Translations under genes and position numbers: made by a program
Assembly (NCBI GenBank): GCA_002483145.1
Contig: DLHJ01000014.1
Location: 496,001-560,000, forward strand
Source: Cellvibrio sp. UBA7671
GTDB lineage: Bacteria > Pseudomonadota > Gammaproteobacteria > Pseudomonadales > Cellvibrionaceae
DNA: 64,000 nt
Direction of reading: 5' to 3'
The notes under the pieces: model-generated
Seen by the model: the letters and a program-made list of their open reading frames with translations, nothing else
Databases searched by the model: none
What the model was told of the DNA's origin: nothing
Shown: positions 35,435-45,893 of the stretch, piece by piece
How the letters are laid out: the number at the start of each line of letters is the position of its first letter
How positions within the stretch are numbered: position 1 is the first letter of the stretch

Positions 35435-36826
35435 TTATTTACGGAAGCCCGGGGGTAAAACACCGCCATGTGCTGCACCGCCGCCCGGCATCATACCGCC
35501 GATACCGCGCATCATTTTCTGCATGCCGCCGCCCTTCATTTTGCCCATCATTTTTGCCATTTGTTTGTACTGTTTTAACAAACGGTTGAGATCCTGAATT
35601 TGTGTGCCCGAACCTGCGGTAATACGGCGTTTGCGCGAGCCACTTAAATCATCCGGATTGCGGCGTTCTTCCGGGGTCATGGAATTAATAATCGCTTCCA
35701 TGGTTTTAAACTGCTTGCCCATGTTGGCGGTCTGCGCCATTTGCGCTACGTTGCCAAGGCCAGGCAACTTATCCAGCATTGAGGGTAAACCGCCCATGTT
35801 TTGCATTTGCTGCAATTGATCGCGCAAATCTTCCAGATCAAATTTTTGACCTTTGCTGACTTTCTTGATCAGTTTTTCCGCTTTCTCTTTATCAACTGTA
35901 CGCTCAACTTGTTCGATCAGCGAGAGCACATCACCCATACCTAAAATGCGTGAGGCAATACGGTCAGGATGGAAAGGCTCGAGCGCATCAACCTTCTCGC
36001 CCATACCCAAAAACTTGATTGGCTTGCCAGTGATGTGACGTACAGAAAGCGCCGCACCACCGCGCGCATCGCCGTCAGCTTTGGTGAGGATGACACCAGT
36101 CAATGGCAGCGCATCATTAAATGCTTTTGCGGTGTTCACTGCATCCTGACCGATCATAGCGTCGATCACGAACAGGGTTTCAATCGGGTTAATCGCAGCG
36201 TGCAGGTCCTTGATTTCAGTCATCAAGTCTTCATCGATATGAAGACGACCAGCGGTATCTACAATCAACACATCAAAGAATTGTTTCTTCGCGTGATCAA
36301 TCGCATTGCGCGCAATATCAAGCGGCTTTTGCTCGCCGGTGGATGGATAACATTCAACACCCACTTCTGCCGCCAAAGTTTGCAATTGCTGAATCGCCGC
36401 CGGACGATATACGTCGGCGCTGACCACCAAGACTTTTTTCTTTTCCCGCTCTTTCAAAAAGCGCGCAAGCTTGGCCACCGAGGTCGTTTTACCTGCACCT
36501 TGTAAACCTGCCATCAAAACAATAGCGGGTGGCTGTTGGGCAAGGTTCAGCGATTCATTCGCTTGCCCCATAGTCGCAATCAGCTCAGCTTCAACGATCT
36601 TGATAAATTGCTGGCCGGGATTTAGCGCCTTGCTAATCTGCTGGCCCAGAGCGCGGCTGCGCACCTGGTCGATAAATGCTTTAACAACTGGCAGCGCAAC
36701 ATCTGCCTCCAGCAACGCCTTGCGCACGTCGCGCAACGCATCCTTAATGTTGTCTTCACTAAGGCGCGCCTTGCCGGTGATACTGCGCAGCGTGTGGGAT
36801 AAACGGTCGGTTAGATTCTCAAACAT
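35435..36826 (-). CDS. ffh: signal recognition particle protein Ffh
   Basis: Ffh binds 4.5S RNA and signal sequences and delivers ribosomes to FtsY at the membrane. The 463-residue protein has an N domain (FENLTDRLSHTLRSITGKARL), a GTPase domain with GLQGAGKTTS near residue 107, DTAGR and TKADGDARGG, and a Met-rich M domain ending GGMMPGGGA. The ATG before FENLTD was chosen over an upstream in-frame start that would add 23 residues. The 4.5S RNA gene is not in the window. It faces ypjD divergently, as is common in gammaproteobacteria. Confidence 0.97.
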   Translation of the reverse strand: MFENLTDRLSHTLRSITGKARLSEDNIKDALRDVRKALLEADVALPVVKAFIDQVRSRALGQQISKALNPGQQFIKIVEAELIATMGQANESLNLAQQPPAIVLMAGLQGAGKTTSVAKLARFLKEREKKKVLVVSADVYRPAAIQQLQTLAAEVGVECYPSTGEQKPLDIARNAIDHAKKQFFDVLIVDTAGRLHIDEDLMTEIKDLHAAINPIETLFVIDAMIGQDAVNTAKAFNDALPLTGVILTKADGDARGGAALSVRHITGKPIKFLGMGEKVDALEPFHPDRIASRILGMGDVLSLIEQVERTVDKEKAEKLIKKVSKGQKFDLEDLRDQLQQMQNMGGLPSMLDKLPGLGNVAQMAQTANMGKQFKTMEAIINSMTPEERRNPDDLSGSRKRRITAGSGTQIQDLNRLLKQYKQMAKMMGKMKGGGMQKMMRGIGGMMPGGGAAHGGVLPPGFRK

Positions 36827-37083
36827 AGCCTGTCTCGAACAAACGGTTGATTCGCGGCGGGTCAAACCCAGTGGATTACTCCGAGCCCAGCCCATAAAAA
36901 GTGGCGGCGATTATACCCCCAAAGCCAGTGTAATTGGTGCAATCTCCTACAGAATCCCGACGCCTACCGCGATTTGCGTAATAAGGACTCTTCTCATCTA
37001 CCCTTCTCTTTAAGGGTACCTTGTGACACACTTGCGGCCTTGGTTTAGCCTATGAAAACACCCTACGGACCAGCCCTATCAGT

Positions 37084-37884
37084 ATGATAACCCTAAGCGC
37101 CAACCTGATCGCCATTCTTATCTATACCGCCGCAGCCATTTATTTTGGCAGCCAGTTCGCGCGTCAAAAATCCTTTCAGCCATCGCAGCTGCTCAGCACT
37201 GCAGCATTGGGACTTATTGCTCACGGCATAGGGGTTTACGGTATCAGCGTGAACGGAAGCAGTTTGAACTTCAGCTTATTCTCCGCTTCATCGCTTATTT
37301 TCTGGGTAATTAACGCGATTGTACTAATTAGCAGCCTGAAAAAAGAATTGCATAATCTGTTTTTATTATTGTTCCCACTCTCTGCAATATCCGTTATCGC
37401 CTCCATTACTGCCACTAATCCCGAATGGCAACACTCACTCAGCTACACCATCGCTGCGCACGTTATCCTCTCCATACTCGCTTACAGCTTGCTGACGATC
37501 GCCAGCTTGCAGGCATTGATATTGGCCTACCAAAACCATGCCCTTAAAAACAAAAGCCGCATAGCAAATGCGCGCTTGTTGCCACCGCTGCAAACGATGG
37601 AATCACTACTGTTTGAATTGTTGTGGGTAGGTGAAATATTACTGACGCTGGCAATACTGTCAGGTTTTTATTTTCTGGAAGATATGTTCGCGCAGCACCT
37701 CGTGCATAAAACCGTATTCGCACTCAGTGCCTGGTTTATTTATGCGTTGCTCTTGTGGGGACGCCATCAAATGGGGTGGCGCGGGACTAAAGCGATTCGC
37801 TGGGCACTGGCAGGATTTATCTGTTTGATGCTCGCTTATTTTGGCAGCAAGCTGGTGCTGGAAGTTATATTAAACCGGGTGTAG
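37084..37884 (+). CDS. ypjD: CcsA-like inner-membrane protein YpjD
   Basis: The 266-residue protein has about eight membrane segments and the pattern of the cytochrome c assembly (CcsA/CcmC-like) family, such as LSYTIAAHVILSILAYSLLTIASLQAL and KTVFALSAWFIYALLLWGRHQMGWRG, with conserved histidines that may bind heme. In other gammaproteobacteria the ypjD gene is divergent from ffh, as here. Its exact role is not established. The next gene converges 3 bases away. Confidence 0.85.
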   Translation: MITLSANLIAILIYTAAAIYFGSQFARQKSFQPSQLLSTAALGLIAHGIGVYGISVNGSSLNFSLFSASSLIFWVINAIVLISSLKKELHNLFLLLFPLSAISVIASITATNPEWQHSLSYTIAAHVILSILAYSLLTIASLQALILAYQNHALKNKSRIANARLLPPLQTMESLLFELLWVGEILLTLAILSGFYFLEDMFAQHLVHKTVFALSAWFIYALLLWGRHQMGWRGTKAIRWALAGFICLMLAYFGSKLVLEVILNRV

Positions 37885-37887
37885 CTT

Positions 37888-38187
37888 CTAATCGCGTTTC
37901 GTTTGCTGATCTTCGTTATTCTGTTCTTTTTCATCGTGATCCTCATCAATCTTAGTAGTGGCTGCGGGATAAGTATTTTCCCCGCGACTCATAAACTTGC
38001 GCAACAACCAACCCAGCAAAGCAGCAAGTCCAATCAAGCCGACCAGGAATACAAGGATAACGAGTAAATAGCCACCCAAGTCTTCCCAATCCAAGCCCCA
38101 GCCATACACCGCCAGCATCAAAAAACTGAAGCCGGCAATCAGGTTTACGCCCAAGCCACGGTGTTTGAATAGTCTGCGAAAAATCAT
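37888..38187 (-). CDS. small inner-membrane protein, unknown function
   Basis: The 99-residue protein has two membrane segments (about residues 13-30 and 38-62) and a highly charged Asp/Glu-rich tail of about 30 residues. The arrangement LGVNLIAGFSFLMLAVYGWGLDWEDLGGYLLV resembles small DUF-type membrane proteins, but I cannot name the family with confidence. It lies 18 bases downstream of the HAD phosphatase gene on the same strand and is likely co-transcribed with it. Confidence 0.75.
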   Translation of the reverse strand: MIFRRLFKHRGLGVNLIAGFSFLMLAVYGWGLDWEDLGGYLLVILVFLVGLIGLAALLGWLLRKFMSRGENTYPAATTKIDEDHDEKEQNNEDQQTKRD

Positions 38188-38205
38188 ATTAAGACCGGAT
38201 TTATA

Positions 38206-39057
38206 CTAGAGATTTAAATGGTTTAAGGCGAAAGCGACACCTGCCTCATCAGCAGTTTTAGTTACCCAATCAGCGACAGATTTTACATTTTGATTGGCAT
38301 TACCCATGGCAACACCAATACCCGCCATCTGCAGAAAATCCATATCCGACTCTGCATCGCCAAAGGCAATAACTTGATGGGGTTTCAACTGATGGTGATG
38401 CAATAAACAATCAAACGCACGCTGTTTGGTTGCAGCACCAGAAATGACGCTGGCGAATTGCCAATCAGGATATGCCACCAAGTAAGCACGCGCAAAAATC
38501 AACTGCGGAAACTGTTTTTCTAGTAGCGAGATTTTACCGTCGTTAACTGCGCGATTAACTCCCACCAACAACTTGGAAACGCTGCTGCGGCTCACCACAG
38601 TAAGCAAATCGTCAACTTCAGGATTTACACGAAGGTGCGCAGCATGCACACGGCTAATTTCAGTCTGCTCCTGCACATAAAAACCACTTGGTGTATAGAC
38701 CTCTGCATACAAACCCAATGCTTGCGCAGACTGCACAACAGCCAGTGCATCAGCAACTGGCAAAGGCACCTCAAGCAATGTCTGTTGCGCACAAGGATCA
38801 AATAAATGCGCGCCGGTATAAAACATACCTGCATCGCTAATGCCTAATTCATCCACTAAGAAACGCGCTGCAAAATAGGGGCGCCCTGATGCAATCGCCG
38901 TTTTTATTCCTTTGGATTTCAATCGTGCAATCACAGGATAAAGTTGGGGATGAATTTGTCCGTGCGAATCAAGCAGCGTGCCATCAATATCGAAAAATGC
39001 CAACCGAATATCGGCCGCTGCCGTAAGCAAATGTGCGTCCGGTTGCATCACACTCAT
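38206..39057 (-). CDS. Cof-type HAD-superfamily phosphatase
   Basis: The 283-residue protein has the HAD motifs: FFDIDGTLLDS (nucleophile Asp), AIASGRPY (motif II), a distal lysine region, and AFGDAESDMDFLQMAGIGVAMGNA (motif IV). The C2-type cap places it in the Cof group, which hydrolyses sugar phosphates, FMN and similar substrates. Its ATG overlaps the stop of the upstream small membrane gene as ATGA, which decides the start. A longer in-frame start would add 54 unlikely residues. The substrate is unknown. Confidence 0.88.
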   Translation of the reverse strand: MSVMQPDAHLLTAAADIRLAFFDIDGTLLDSHGQIHPQLYPVIARLKSKGIKTAIASGRPYFAARFLVDELGISDAGMFYTGAHLFDPCAQQTLLEVPLPVADALAVVQSAQALGLYAEVYTPSGFYVQEQTEISRVHAAHLRVNPEVDDLLTVVSRSSVSKLLVGVNRAVNDGKISLLEKQFPQLIFARAYLVAYPDWQFASVISGAATKQRAFDCLLHHHQLKPHQVIAFGDAESDMDFLQMAGIGVAMGNANQNVKSVADWVTKTADEAGVAFALNHLNL

Positions 39058-39254
39058 GCAATTACAAACTGCACGAGCACATAGGCCAAACCAAAACCAC
39101 CAATCGCTATCAGTTTTACCAACACACTCTTTTGAATGGGCGATAAAAACTGAAAGCGCGGATGTTTGGCAACAAGTAACTGCGCCAATACATAAATCAA
39201 TAAAAAGCCACCCGCCCAATGAAGCGCATATTGGTTAAATAATTCTGCTTTCAT
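39054..39254 (-). CDS. very small membrane protein overlapping the HAD gene
   Basis: The 66-residue protein has two hydrophobic segments (about residues 12-28 and 45-64) separated by a short basic stretch. I do not recognise a family. Support comes from context: its stop overlaps the HAD start as ATGA and its start lies 14 bases after cysS, so it appears to be a coupled member of the glnS-cysS transcript. It would sit in the inner membrane. Confidence 0.65.
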   Translation of the reverse strand: MKAELFNQYALHWAGGFLLIYVLAQLLVAKHPRFQFLSPIQKSVLVKLIAIGGFGLAYVLVQFVIA

Positions 39255-39268
39255 AATCGCTCATTAAC

Positions 39269-40669
39269 TCAGGTAGATTCACGGCGCCATTGTGTAGTGC
39301 CATCGCGGGAATCCTCCAACACCACACCGGCAGCAAGCAATTCTTTGCGGATCTCATCGGCACGTGCATATTGTTTGTCTTTTTTTGCCTGAATACGCTC
39401 AGCAATCAAACGCTCAACATCATCAGCTGCGATTTGATCTGAGCCGCCCGCTTGCAAAAACACCTCTGGATTTTCTTGCAATACACCCAAAATCAATCCT
39501 AATGCTTTCAACTGACCAGCGAGATTTTTGGCCAGCTCCGGGTTGTTTTTGGCATTATTCAAATCGCGCACCAAATCAAACATACCGGCTAAAGCAACGC
39601 GGGTGTTGAAGTCGTCGTTCATGGCTTCAACAAATGCGAGATAATAAGCGCTCGACTGGATCTCATTCAATGACAGAGGAGCAATATCAGCGTAATCGCG
39701 CAAGCCGCCATAAAAACGCTCAAGTCCACTACGCGCCTCAATCAAATTGTCTTCGGCATAGTTAATGGGGCTACGGTAATGACTGCTGACCAGTAAAAAG
39801 CGTACCACTTCCGGATGATACTTTTCCAACACATCGCGGATGGTGAAAAAGTTGCCGAGTGATTTCGACATTTTTTCGCCATCAACACGCACGGCGCCAG
39901 CATGCATCCAATAGTTGACATACTTGCAACCGTTAGCCGCTTCACTTTGGGCGATTTCATTTTCATGGTGCGGAAATGGCAAGTCGGGACCACCACCGTG
40001 AATATCAAACGTTTCACCGCAGCAATTTTTGCTCATCGCGGAGCATTCAATATGCCAACCGGGACGGCCATTTCCCCAAGGGGATTTCCATGCAGGCTCT
40101 CCTGCCTTCGCGGCTTTCCACAAAACAAAATCACGGGGATCTTCTTTGACTTCATCAACTTCGATGCGCGCACCAACCAATAACTCATCAACGTTTTTGT
40201 TGGTGAGCTTGCCGTAATCGGCGAAGCGCGTTACGCGGTAATACACATCACCATTACTAGCTGCATAAGCAAATCCTTTGTCGATCAACGTTTTGTTCAT
40301 ATCAACAATTTGATCAATATAGGCTGTTGCACGCGGCTCAATATCAGGGCGAGCAATTCCCAAGCGGGCTTCATCTTCGTGCATATAATCGATAAAGCGT
40401 TTAGTCAGCGCAGAAAACTCTTCACTGTTTTCATTGGCGCGCTTGATAATCTTATCGTCGATATCAGTAATGTTACGTACATAGCTAACATCCCAACCCT
40501 GACTACGCAGGAATTTGGTAATAACATCAAAAGCGACCAGCACTCGCGCGTGACCAATATGGCAATAGTCATACACGGTGATACCGCAGACATACATAGA
40601 AATCTTGCCCGGGTGAATCGGTTTAAAAATTTCTTTTTGGCGTGTGAGTGTGTTGTATATCTGTAGCAT
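39269..40669 (-). CDS. cysS: cysteinyl-tRNA synthetase
   Basis: CysRS charges tRNA-Cys. The 466-residue class I enzyme has the zinc cysteine in YVCGITVYDYCHIGHAR, which includes the HIGH motif. PGWHIECSAMS carries another zinc ligand, GGGPDLPFPHHENEIAQSEA is conserved and KMSKS is intact near residue 269. The C-terminal helical domain ends normally. It starts 1 base after the glnS stop, so two synthetases are co-transcribed. Confidence 0.97.
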   Translation of the reverse strand: MLQIYNTLTRQKEIFKPIHPGKISMYVCGITVYDYCHIGHARVLVAFDVITKFLRSQGWDVSYVRNITDIDDKIIKRANENSEEFSALTKRFIDYMHEDEARLGIARPDIEPRATAYIDQIVDMNKTLIDKGFAYAASNGDVYYRVTRFADYGKLTNKNVDELLVGARIEVDEVKEDPRDFVLWKAAKAGEPAWKSPWGNGRPGWHIECSAMSKNCCGETFDIHGGGPDLPFPHHENEIAQSEAANGCKYVNYWMHAGAVRVDGEKMSKSLGNFFTIRDVLEKYHPEVVRFLLVSSHYRSPINYAEDNLIEARSGLERFYGGLRDYADIAPLSLNEIQSSAYYLAFVEAMNDDFNTRVALAGMFDLVRDLNNAKNNPELAKNLAGQLKALGLILGVLQENPEVFLQAGGSDQIAADDVERLIAERIQAKKDKQYARADEIRKELLAAGVVLEDSRDGTTQWRREST

Positions 40670-40670
40670 G

Positions 40671-42392
40671 TTATTCCTGATCTTCTGTTTTGCCGAAGCT
40701 GTCTTTTAAACTGATGGTACGGTTGAATACGGGCTTTGCTGCGGTACTGTATTTACTATCCAAACAGAAATAACCTTGACGCTCAAATTGGTAGCTATTG
40801 CCAACAATGGCACCGGCCAAACTGATTTCTGCTTTACAGCCTTGCAGAATTTCCAAACTCTCAGGATTAATACAATCGAGGAAATTCTTACCACCGGCAT
40901 CAGGAGCTTCATCGGTAAATAAACGGTTATACAAACGAACTTCGCAATCAAGATGATTGGTTGCCGAGACCCAGTGAATAACGCCCTTGGGCTTTACACC
41001 ATCCGCAGGATCTTTACCCAAGGTGCCTTCGATGATTCGTGCACGTACTTCAACAATATTGCCAGCAGAATCTTTGATCGCCTCATCAGCTTCAATTACA
41101 TATGCTCCACGCAAACGTACACGCTTACCAGTGACCAAACGCTTGTATTTTTTATTGGCTTCTTCGCGGAAATCCTCTTGCTCAATAAATACGGTTTGCG
41201 TAAATGGAATCGTGCGATCACCTAAATCATCACGGTTGGGATGATTATGCACATTCAAGGTTTCCACTTTTTCAGCTGGATAATTGGTGAGCGTCACTTT
41301 CAAAGGTTTCAACACACACATAGCGCGCGGCGCGTTTTTATCCAAATCATCGCGCACACAAAATTCCAGCACACCAACATCGACAATACCGTCCGAGCGG
41401 GTAACGCCGATACGCTCGCAAAAATCGCGCAACGCAGCGGGTGTAAATCCACGGCGACGCATACCGGATATAGTCGGCATGCGCGGGTCATTCCAACCAT
41501 CCACATGGTTTTCATCGACCAATTGTTTTAATTTACGCTTACTGGTTACCGAATAATTAATATTCAAGCGCGCAAATTCATATTGGCGCGGCACCGCTGG
41601 CACGGGCAAGTGTTGGATAAACCAATCGTACAACGGTTTATGGTCTTCAAATTCAAGGGTGCAAATGGAGTGGGTAATTCCTTCAATTGCATCGCTTTGA
41701 CCATGGGCAAAATCGTATGAAGGATAAATACACCATTTGTCACCGGTTTGATGATGATGAGCCTTCTTAATGCGATAAATAATGGGGTCGCGCAAATTAA
41801 TATTGGGCGATGTCATATCAATTTTTGCGCGCAGTGAGCAAGCACCTTCCTCAAAGGCTCCCGCGCGCATTTTTTCAAACAGCGCGAGATTTTCTTCCAC
41901 ACTGCGCTCGCGGAATGGACTGTTCTTACCCGGCTCAATCAATGTGCCGCGATACTCACGCATTTGCTCTGCCGTTAAATCGCAAACAAATGCCAAACCA
42001 TTGTTGATTAAATGAATAGCCCATGCGTGCAACTGATCAAAATAATCCGATGTGTAGCGCACAGCACCATCCCATTTAAAACCTAACCACTCTACATCCT
42101 GCTTGATGGAATTAACGAATTCTTCGTTTTCTTTTTCAGGATTGGTATCGTCAAAGCGCAAATTGCAAGCACCACCAAACTCTTCTGCCATACCAAAATT
42201 CAGGCAGATAGATTTGGCATGACCGATGTGCAGATAACCATTAGGCTCGGGCGGAAAACGCGTGACGATTTTTTTATGCTGCCCTTGCTCCAGATCTTTG
42301 CGGATAATTTGTTGGATAAAATGCAAAGGTTTGGTTTTTACTTCTGTACTGTCAGTATCGGCAGTACCAATCGTTGAATGATTGTCGCTCAT
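40671..42392 (-). CDS. glnS: glutaminyl-tRNA synthetase
   Basis: GlnRS charges tRNA-Gln. The 573-residue class I enzyme has the HIGH motif in [15 protein letters not shown] near residue 50, [11 protein letters not shown], and a KMSKS equivalent in VTSKRKL near residue 285, with two anticodon-binding beta-barrels after it. The first 25 residues are a polar extension seen in several proteobacteria. It heads the glnS-cysS-small membrane-HAD transcript and lies about 120 bases downstream of mltG. Confidence 0.97.
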   Translation of the reverse strand: MSDNHSTIGTADTDSTEVKTKPLHFIQQIIRKDLEQGQHKKIVTRFPPEPNGYLHIGHAKSICLNFGMAEEFGGACNLRFDDTNPEKENEEFVNSIKQDVEWLGFKWDGAVRYTSDYFDQLHAWAIHLINNGLAFVCDLTAEQMREYRGTLIEPGKNSPFRERSVEENLALFEKMRAGAFEEGACSLRAKIDMTSPNINLRDPIIYRIKKAHHHQTGDKWCIYPSYDFAHGQSDAIEGITHSICTLEFEDHKPLYDWFIQHLPVPAVPRQYEFARLNINYSVTSKRKLKQLVDENHVDGWNDPRMPTISGMRRRGFTPAALRDFCERIGVTRSDGIVDVGVLEFCVRDDLDKNAPRAMCVLKPLKVTLTNYPAEKVETLNVHNHPNRDDLGDRTIPFTQTVFIEQEDFREEANKKYKRLVTGKRVRLRGAYVIEADEAIKDSAGNIVEVRARIIEGTLGKDPADGVKPKGVIHWVSATNHLDCEVRLYNRLFTDEAPDAGGKNFLDCINPESLEILQGCKAEISLAGAIVGNSYQFERQGYFCLDSKYSTAAKPVFNRTISLKDSFGKTEDQE

Positions 42393-42516
42393 AGGATAAA
42401 TAAATCCGTTAGGTGTGATCGTAGATCAGGGGTGGTCATCGAGAATTGGGGCTATTGTACTGAGTCGAGGGCGCTTTTCATACCGCGAAAAATAGCGCGC
42501 AACGCGCAAAAAACAC

Positions 42517-43581
42517 TCAATTTTCCACTGCAGATGGCGGTGCCGCACGATAATCACTGCGCCGGTTCAACTGATAGCGCCTGACCGCCTGGTTGTGTGC
42601 ATCCAGCGTATCGGAAAACTCGCTGGTGCCATCGCCTTTGGCGACAAAGTAGAGCGCCCTGCCCGGCGCTGGATTGAGCGCCGCTTTGATCGAAGCCGCG
42701 CTGGGAAGGGATATTGGTGTGGGCGGCAATCCCGGGATCACGTAGGTGTTATAAGCTGTCGGCTCTTCGAGGTTCTTACGGGTAATACGCCCTTTGTAAT
42801 TGTCGCCCATACCGTATATCACCGTCGGATCAGTCTGCAGTTTCATGCCCTGTTGCAAGCGGCGGACAAAAACACCGGCAATTTGGTCACGCTCACTGTG
42901 ATGCCCGGTCTCACGCTCAACTATCGAAGCCATGATTAAGGCTTCATAAGTGTTTTTATAAGGTAAATTTGATGCACGCTTTGCCCATTCAACCTCAAGC
43001 AGAGATTGCATTTTACGATAGGCATTTTGCACAATTTCCACATCCGACGTATTGCGGCTAAAGCTGTAGGTGTCAGGAAAAATCCACCCTTCCAGATCTT
43101 TCACCGGCAGCGCTAATAATGCCAACTGATCAGCAGAAGATTTACCCGCAAGTAGGTGATCAATGCTATCCATTTTTTCCAATGCAACCAGCGCCTGCTT
43201 TACCGTCCACCCCTCTACAAAAGTGACTTGATACAAAATCACATCGCCCTTAATGAGTTTTTGTAGCAAGCTTTCCGGCGTTGTGCCCTGCGGGAAAAAA
43301 TACTCGCCTGCATGAACTTTGTTGGCGTCATTCAACCGCGCATAAAGGCGCAATAAACGCGGATGTTTTAATACACCAGCCACACCCATATCATTGGCCA
43401 AATGCCCGAGGGATTGGCCCTGCTTTAATTCATAGACATAACCTGCATCCGATATTTGCAGTGGCGTTTTCAACCAATTCTGTACATAAAACCACACCGC
43501 CAAAAGGCTCAAAAAAGCAGCAAGAAAAACTCCCCCCGCCACGCCCAATAACTTCACCGTAAACGATATTTTTTTGCTCAT
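42517..43581 (-). CDS. mltG: endolytic peptidoglycan transglycosylase MltG
   Basis: MltG cleaves nascent glycan strands and so sets their length. The 354-residue protein has an N-terminal membrane anchor (about residues 8-32), a LysM-like region (VYELKQGQSLGHLANDMG), and the YceG-like catalytic domain, with the glutamate in ASIVERETGH and the PTVIYGMGDNYKG and YNTYVIPGLPPTPI signatures. It lies 13 bases after pabC. In Pseudomonas the next genes would be tmk and holB; here glnS follows instead. Confidence 0.93.
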   Translation of the reverse strand: MSKKISFTVKLLGVAGGVFLAAFLSLLAVWFYVQNWLKTPLQISDAGYVYELKQGQSLGHLANDMGVAGVLKHPRLLRLYARLNDANKVHAGEYFFPQGTTPESLLQKLIKGDVILYQVTFVEGWTVKQALVALEKMDSIDHLLAGKSSADQLALLALPVKDLEGWIFPDTYSFSRNTSDVEIVQNAYRKMQSLLEVEWAKRASNLPYKNTYEALIMASIVERETGHHSERDQIAGVFVRRLQQGMKLQTDPTVIYGMGDNYKGRITRKNLEEPTAYNTYVIPGLPPTPISLPSAASIKAALNPAPGRALYFVAKGDGTSEFSDTLDAHNQAVRRYQLNRRSDYRAAPPSAVEN

Positions 43582-43594
43582 AAGGGATTCGTTG

Positions 43595-44467
43595 TTATTC
43601 GCCCAGCAAGTGCGCTAATTGTTGCTGTAAGGTCCGGGTAATCTGATGGCTGCTGTAACTAGTGAGCGTTGCAGTCACTGATTGCCGGTCATCGACCAAC
43701 ATATTTACCGGCCAGATACCATAGACACTATTGCACAGAAATATTTCATCGGCCCCGCGCACAAAATCCAATTCCATATTCACGATCTGGCAAGCCAATC
43801 CCAGCGCGGGCGCCAATTTTTCAGTAATGGTGCGGCGCATAACGCCAGCAACACCGGCAGCGGATAAATCTGGTGTATACAACTGATTATTTTTTACCAC
43901 AAAAAGGTTGCTGACCGTTGCTTCAACAACCCTGCCCTGTGCATCAAGCAATAGACCTTCCGCAAATTCATCCTGCCACTCTGCACGCGCCAGAATGTGT
44001 TCAAGGCGATTTAAATGTTTCATGCCCGCCAATGCTGGCGCCTGCGACAGGCGCAAATCGCAAATACGCACAGCAACTCCATTTCGGTATTGCTCAGTCT
44101 GTAATGGAGTACACGGAAAAATACCAATGCAATAGGTTGGCACAATCTGATCAGGCAGACGATAGCCGCGCCCACCAACACCACGGGTCAGGATAATTTT
44201 TACCACTGAGTGTGCGATATTCGCATTGCGGAGATACGCCAGCATGGCATCGAGGTACTGCGCCAATAAACTCTCATTGAGTGGGATTTTTAATCGCTCA
44301 GCGCTACGCGACAAACGCTCGCGATGGTAGCTCCAAAGCGGAATCGTGCCCCGGCTATAACGGCAGGTTTCAAACACACCATCACCATAGGAAAAACCTC
44401 GATCAAGTGGCGATATGGCCGAATCGAGTATACCGTTGACGCTGATCAGGGGCAGATTGATTGACAT
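43595..44467 (-). CDS. pabC: aminodeoxychorismate lyase
   Basis: PabC converts 4-amino-4-deoxychorismate to p-aminobenzoate and pyruvate for folate synthesis. The 290-residue PLP enzyme of fold type IV has LDRGFSYGDGVFETCRYSRG at the start, the PLP lysine in GMKHLNRLEHILA and the EATVSNLFVV glutamate region. Context (fabF upstream, mltG downstream) favours PabC over branched-chain aminotransferase or D-amino-acid transaminase. A terminator separates it from fabF, so its own promoter or readthrough is needed. Confidence 0.93.
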   Translation of the reverse strand: MSINLPLISVNGILDSAISPLDRGFSYGDGVFETCRYSRGTIPLWSYHRERLSRSAERLKIPLNESLLAQYLDAMLAYLRNANIAHSVVKIILTRGVGGRGYRLPDQIVPTYCIGIFPCTPLQTEQYRNGVAVRICDLRLSQAPALAGMKHLNRLEHILARAEWQDEFAEGLLLDAQGRVVEATVSNLFVVKNNQLYTPDLSAAGVAGVMRRTITEKLAPALGLACQIVNMELDFVRGADEIFLCNSVYGIWPVNMLVDDRQSVTATLTSYSSHQITRTLQQQLAHLLGE

Positions 44468-44480
44468 AGGTGGAGTCTAT

Positions 44481-44520
44481 ACAAAAACGCCGGACTGTCT
44501 CCAGTCCGGCGCCATTTTTT
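44481..44520 (-). terminator. terminator between fabF and pabC
   Basis: The stem CGCCGGACTG/CAGTCCGGCG with loop TCTC is followed on the minus strand by GTTTTTGT. It lies 20 bases after the fabF stop and ends just before the pabC start. Confidence 0.85.
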
Positions 44521-44539
44521 AACTCAAAATAAACAAGAA

Positions 44540-45781
44540 TTACAACTTGCGGAAAATCAACGAGCCGTTAGTGCCACCAAACCCAAAAGAGTTGGACAAC
44601 ACTGCATCAATTTTGCGCTCTTGCGCTGTGTGCGGTACCAGATTGAGATCCGCACAGGAGTCTTCCGGATTATCCAAATTGATTGTCGGCGGCGCAACTT
44701 GATCGCGAATCGCCAACACACTGAATATCGCCTCAACTGCGCCCGCAGCACCCAGCAAGTGCCCAATCATGGATTTGGTAGAGCTTACAGCGACCTGCGC
44801 CGCCGCCGCCCCCATAACCGACTTCACTGCCTGGCACTCCGCCTTATCGCCAGCAGGTGTTGAGGTTCCATGAGCGTTGATGTAATGAATTAACTCGGGC
44901 GATATGCCCGCATCCTGAATTGCATTGCGCATAGAGGCTGCTGCACCTGAACCGTCTTCTGGTGGTGAGGTCATGTGATAGGCATCGCCGCTCATACCAA
45001 AGCCAATCAGCTCGGCATAAATTTTCGCACCGCGTTTTTTCGCGTGTTCGTACTCTTCTAACACTAATACACCGGCACCATCGCCAAGTACAAAGCCATC
45101 GCGATCTTTATCCCAGGGGCGGCTTGCAGCTTGCGGATTATCATTGCGTGTTGAAAGCGCACGTGCAGCAGCAAAACCACCTAATCCCAATGGTGTGGTT
45201 GCCATCTCTGCACCACCGGCCACCATCACATCCGCATCGCCATACTGGATCATGCGCGCGGCAAAACCAATACTGTGCGTACCTGTTGTACAAGCAGTTG
45301 TGATAGCAATATTTGGGCCGCGCAACCCAAACATGATCGACAAATTGCCTGAGATCATATTGATGATGGCGCTGGGCACAAAAAACGGGGAGATTCGGCG
45401 CGGCCCCTTGTGCTCAAGCGTAGATGAACCCTCTTCAATGGTTCCTATGCCACCGATACCTGAACCAATCGACACACCAATTCGTCCGGCATTGGCTTCA
45501 GCAATCTCCAATCCAGAATCGCGAATTGCCTGAATACCAGCAACCATGCCGTATTGGATAAATGGATCCATTTTGCGTGCTTCTTTGCCGGGGAAATAAT
45601 CATCCACCACCAAACCTTTCACCGATGCACTAAATTGCGTGGTAAAAGCCGATGCATCAAAGTGGGAAATAGTTGCCACACCACTTTTCCCGTTGACAAT
45701 GCCATGCCAAGTATCTGCAACGGTATTACCCAGTGAACTGATCATACCCAGACCAGTAACTACAACTCTTCTACGCGACAC
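44540..45781 (-). CDS. fabF: beta-ketoacyl-ACP synthase II
   Basis: FabF condenses malonyl-ACP with acyl-ACP in fatty acid elongation. From a GTG start the protein is 413 residues, the usual length. The Cys nucleophile is in [13 protein letters not shown], and the His pair lies in [11 protein letters not shown] and [15 protein letters not shown]. The GTG before [11 protein letters not shown] has AGGAG ten bases upstream; an upstream in-frame start adds 17 unlikely residues. It follows acpP after a hairpin, so its level may be partly set by readthrough. Confidence 0.96.
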   Translation of the reverse strand: MSRRRVVVTGLGMISSLGNTVADTWHGIVNGKSGVATISHFDASAFTTQFSASVKGLVVDDYFPGKEARKMDPFIQYGMVAGIQAIRDSGLEIAEANAGRIGVSIGSGIGGIGTIEEGSSTLEHKGPRRISPFFVPSAIINMISGNLSIMFGLRGPNIAITTACTTGTHSIGFAARMIQYGDADVMVAGGAEMATTPLGLGGFAAARALSTRNDNPQAASRPWDKDRDGFVLGDGAGVLVLEEYEHAKKRGAKIYAELIGFGMSGDAYHMTSPPEDGSGAAASMRNAIQDAGISPELIHYINAHGTSTPAGDKAECQAVKSVMGAAAAQVAVSSTKSMIGHLLGAAGAVEAIFSVLAIRDQVAPPTINLDNPEDSCADLNLVPHTAQERKIDAVLSNSFGFGGTNGSLIFRKL

Positions 45782-45893
45782 GATTGAGGTTCTCCTGCGA
45801 AAGATGATTGAGTGCAACAAGCAACACCCCAACTATCTTGGTGATTCGTAAGAAATCGAAAAATACGATTGGACAATGCCTTGCGGCAAAAGA

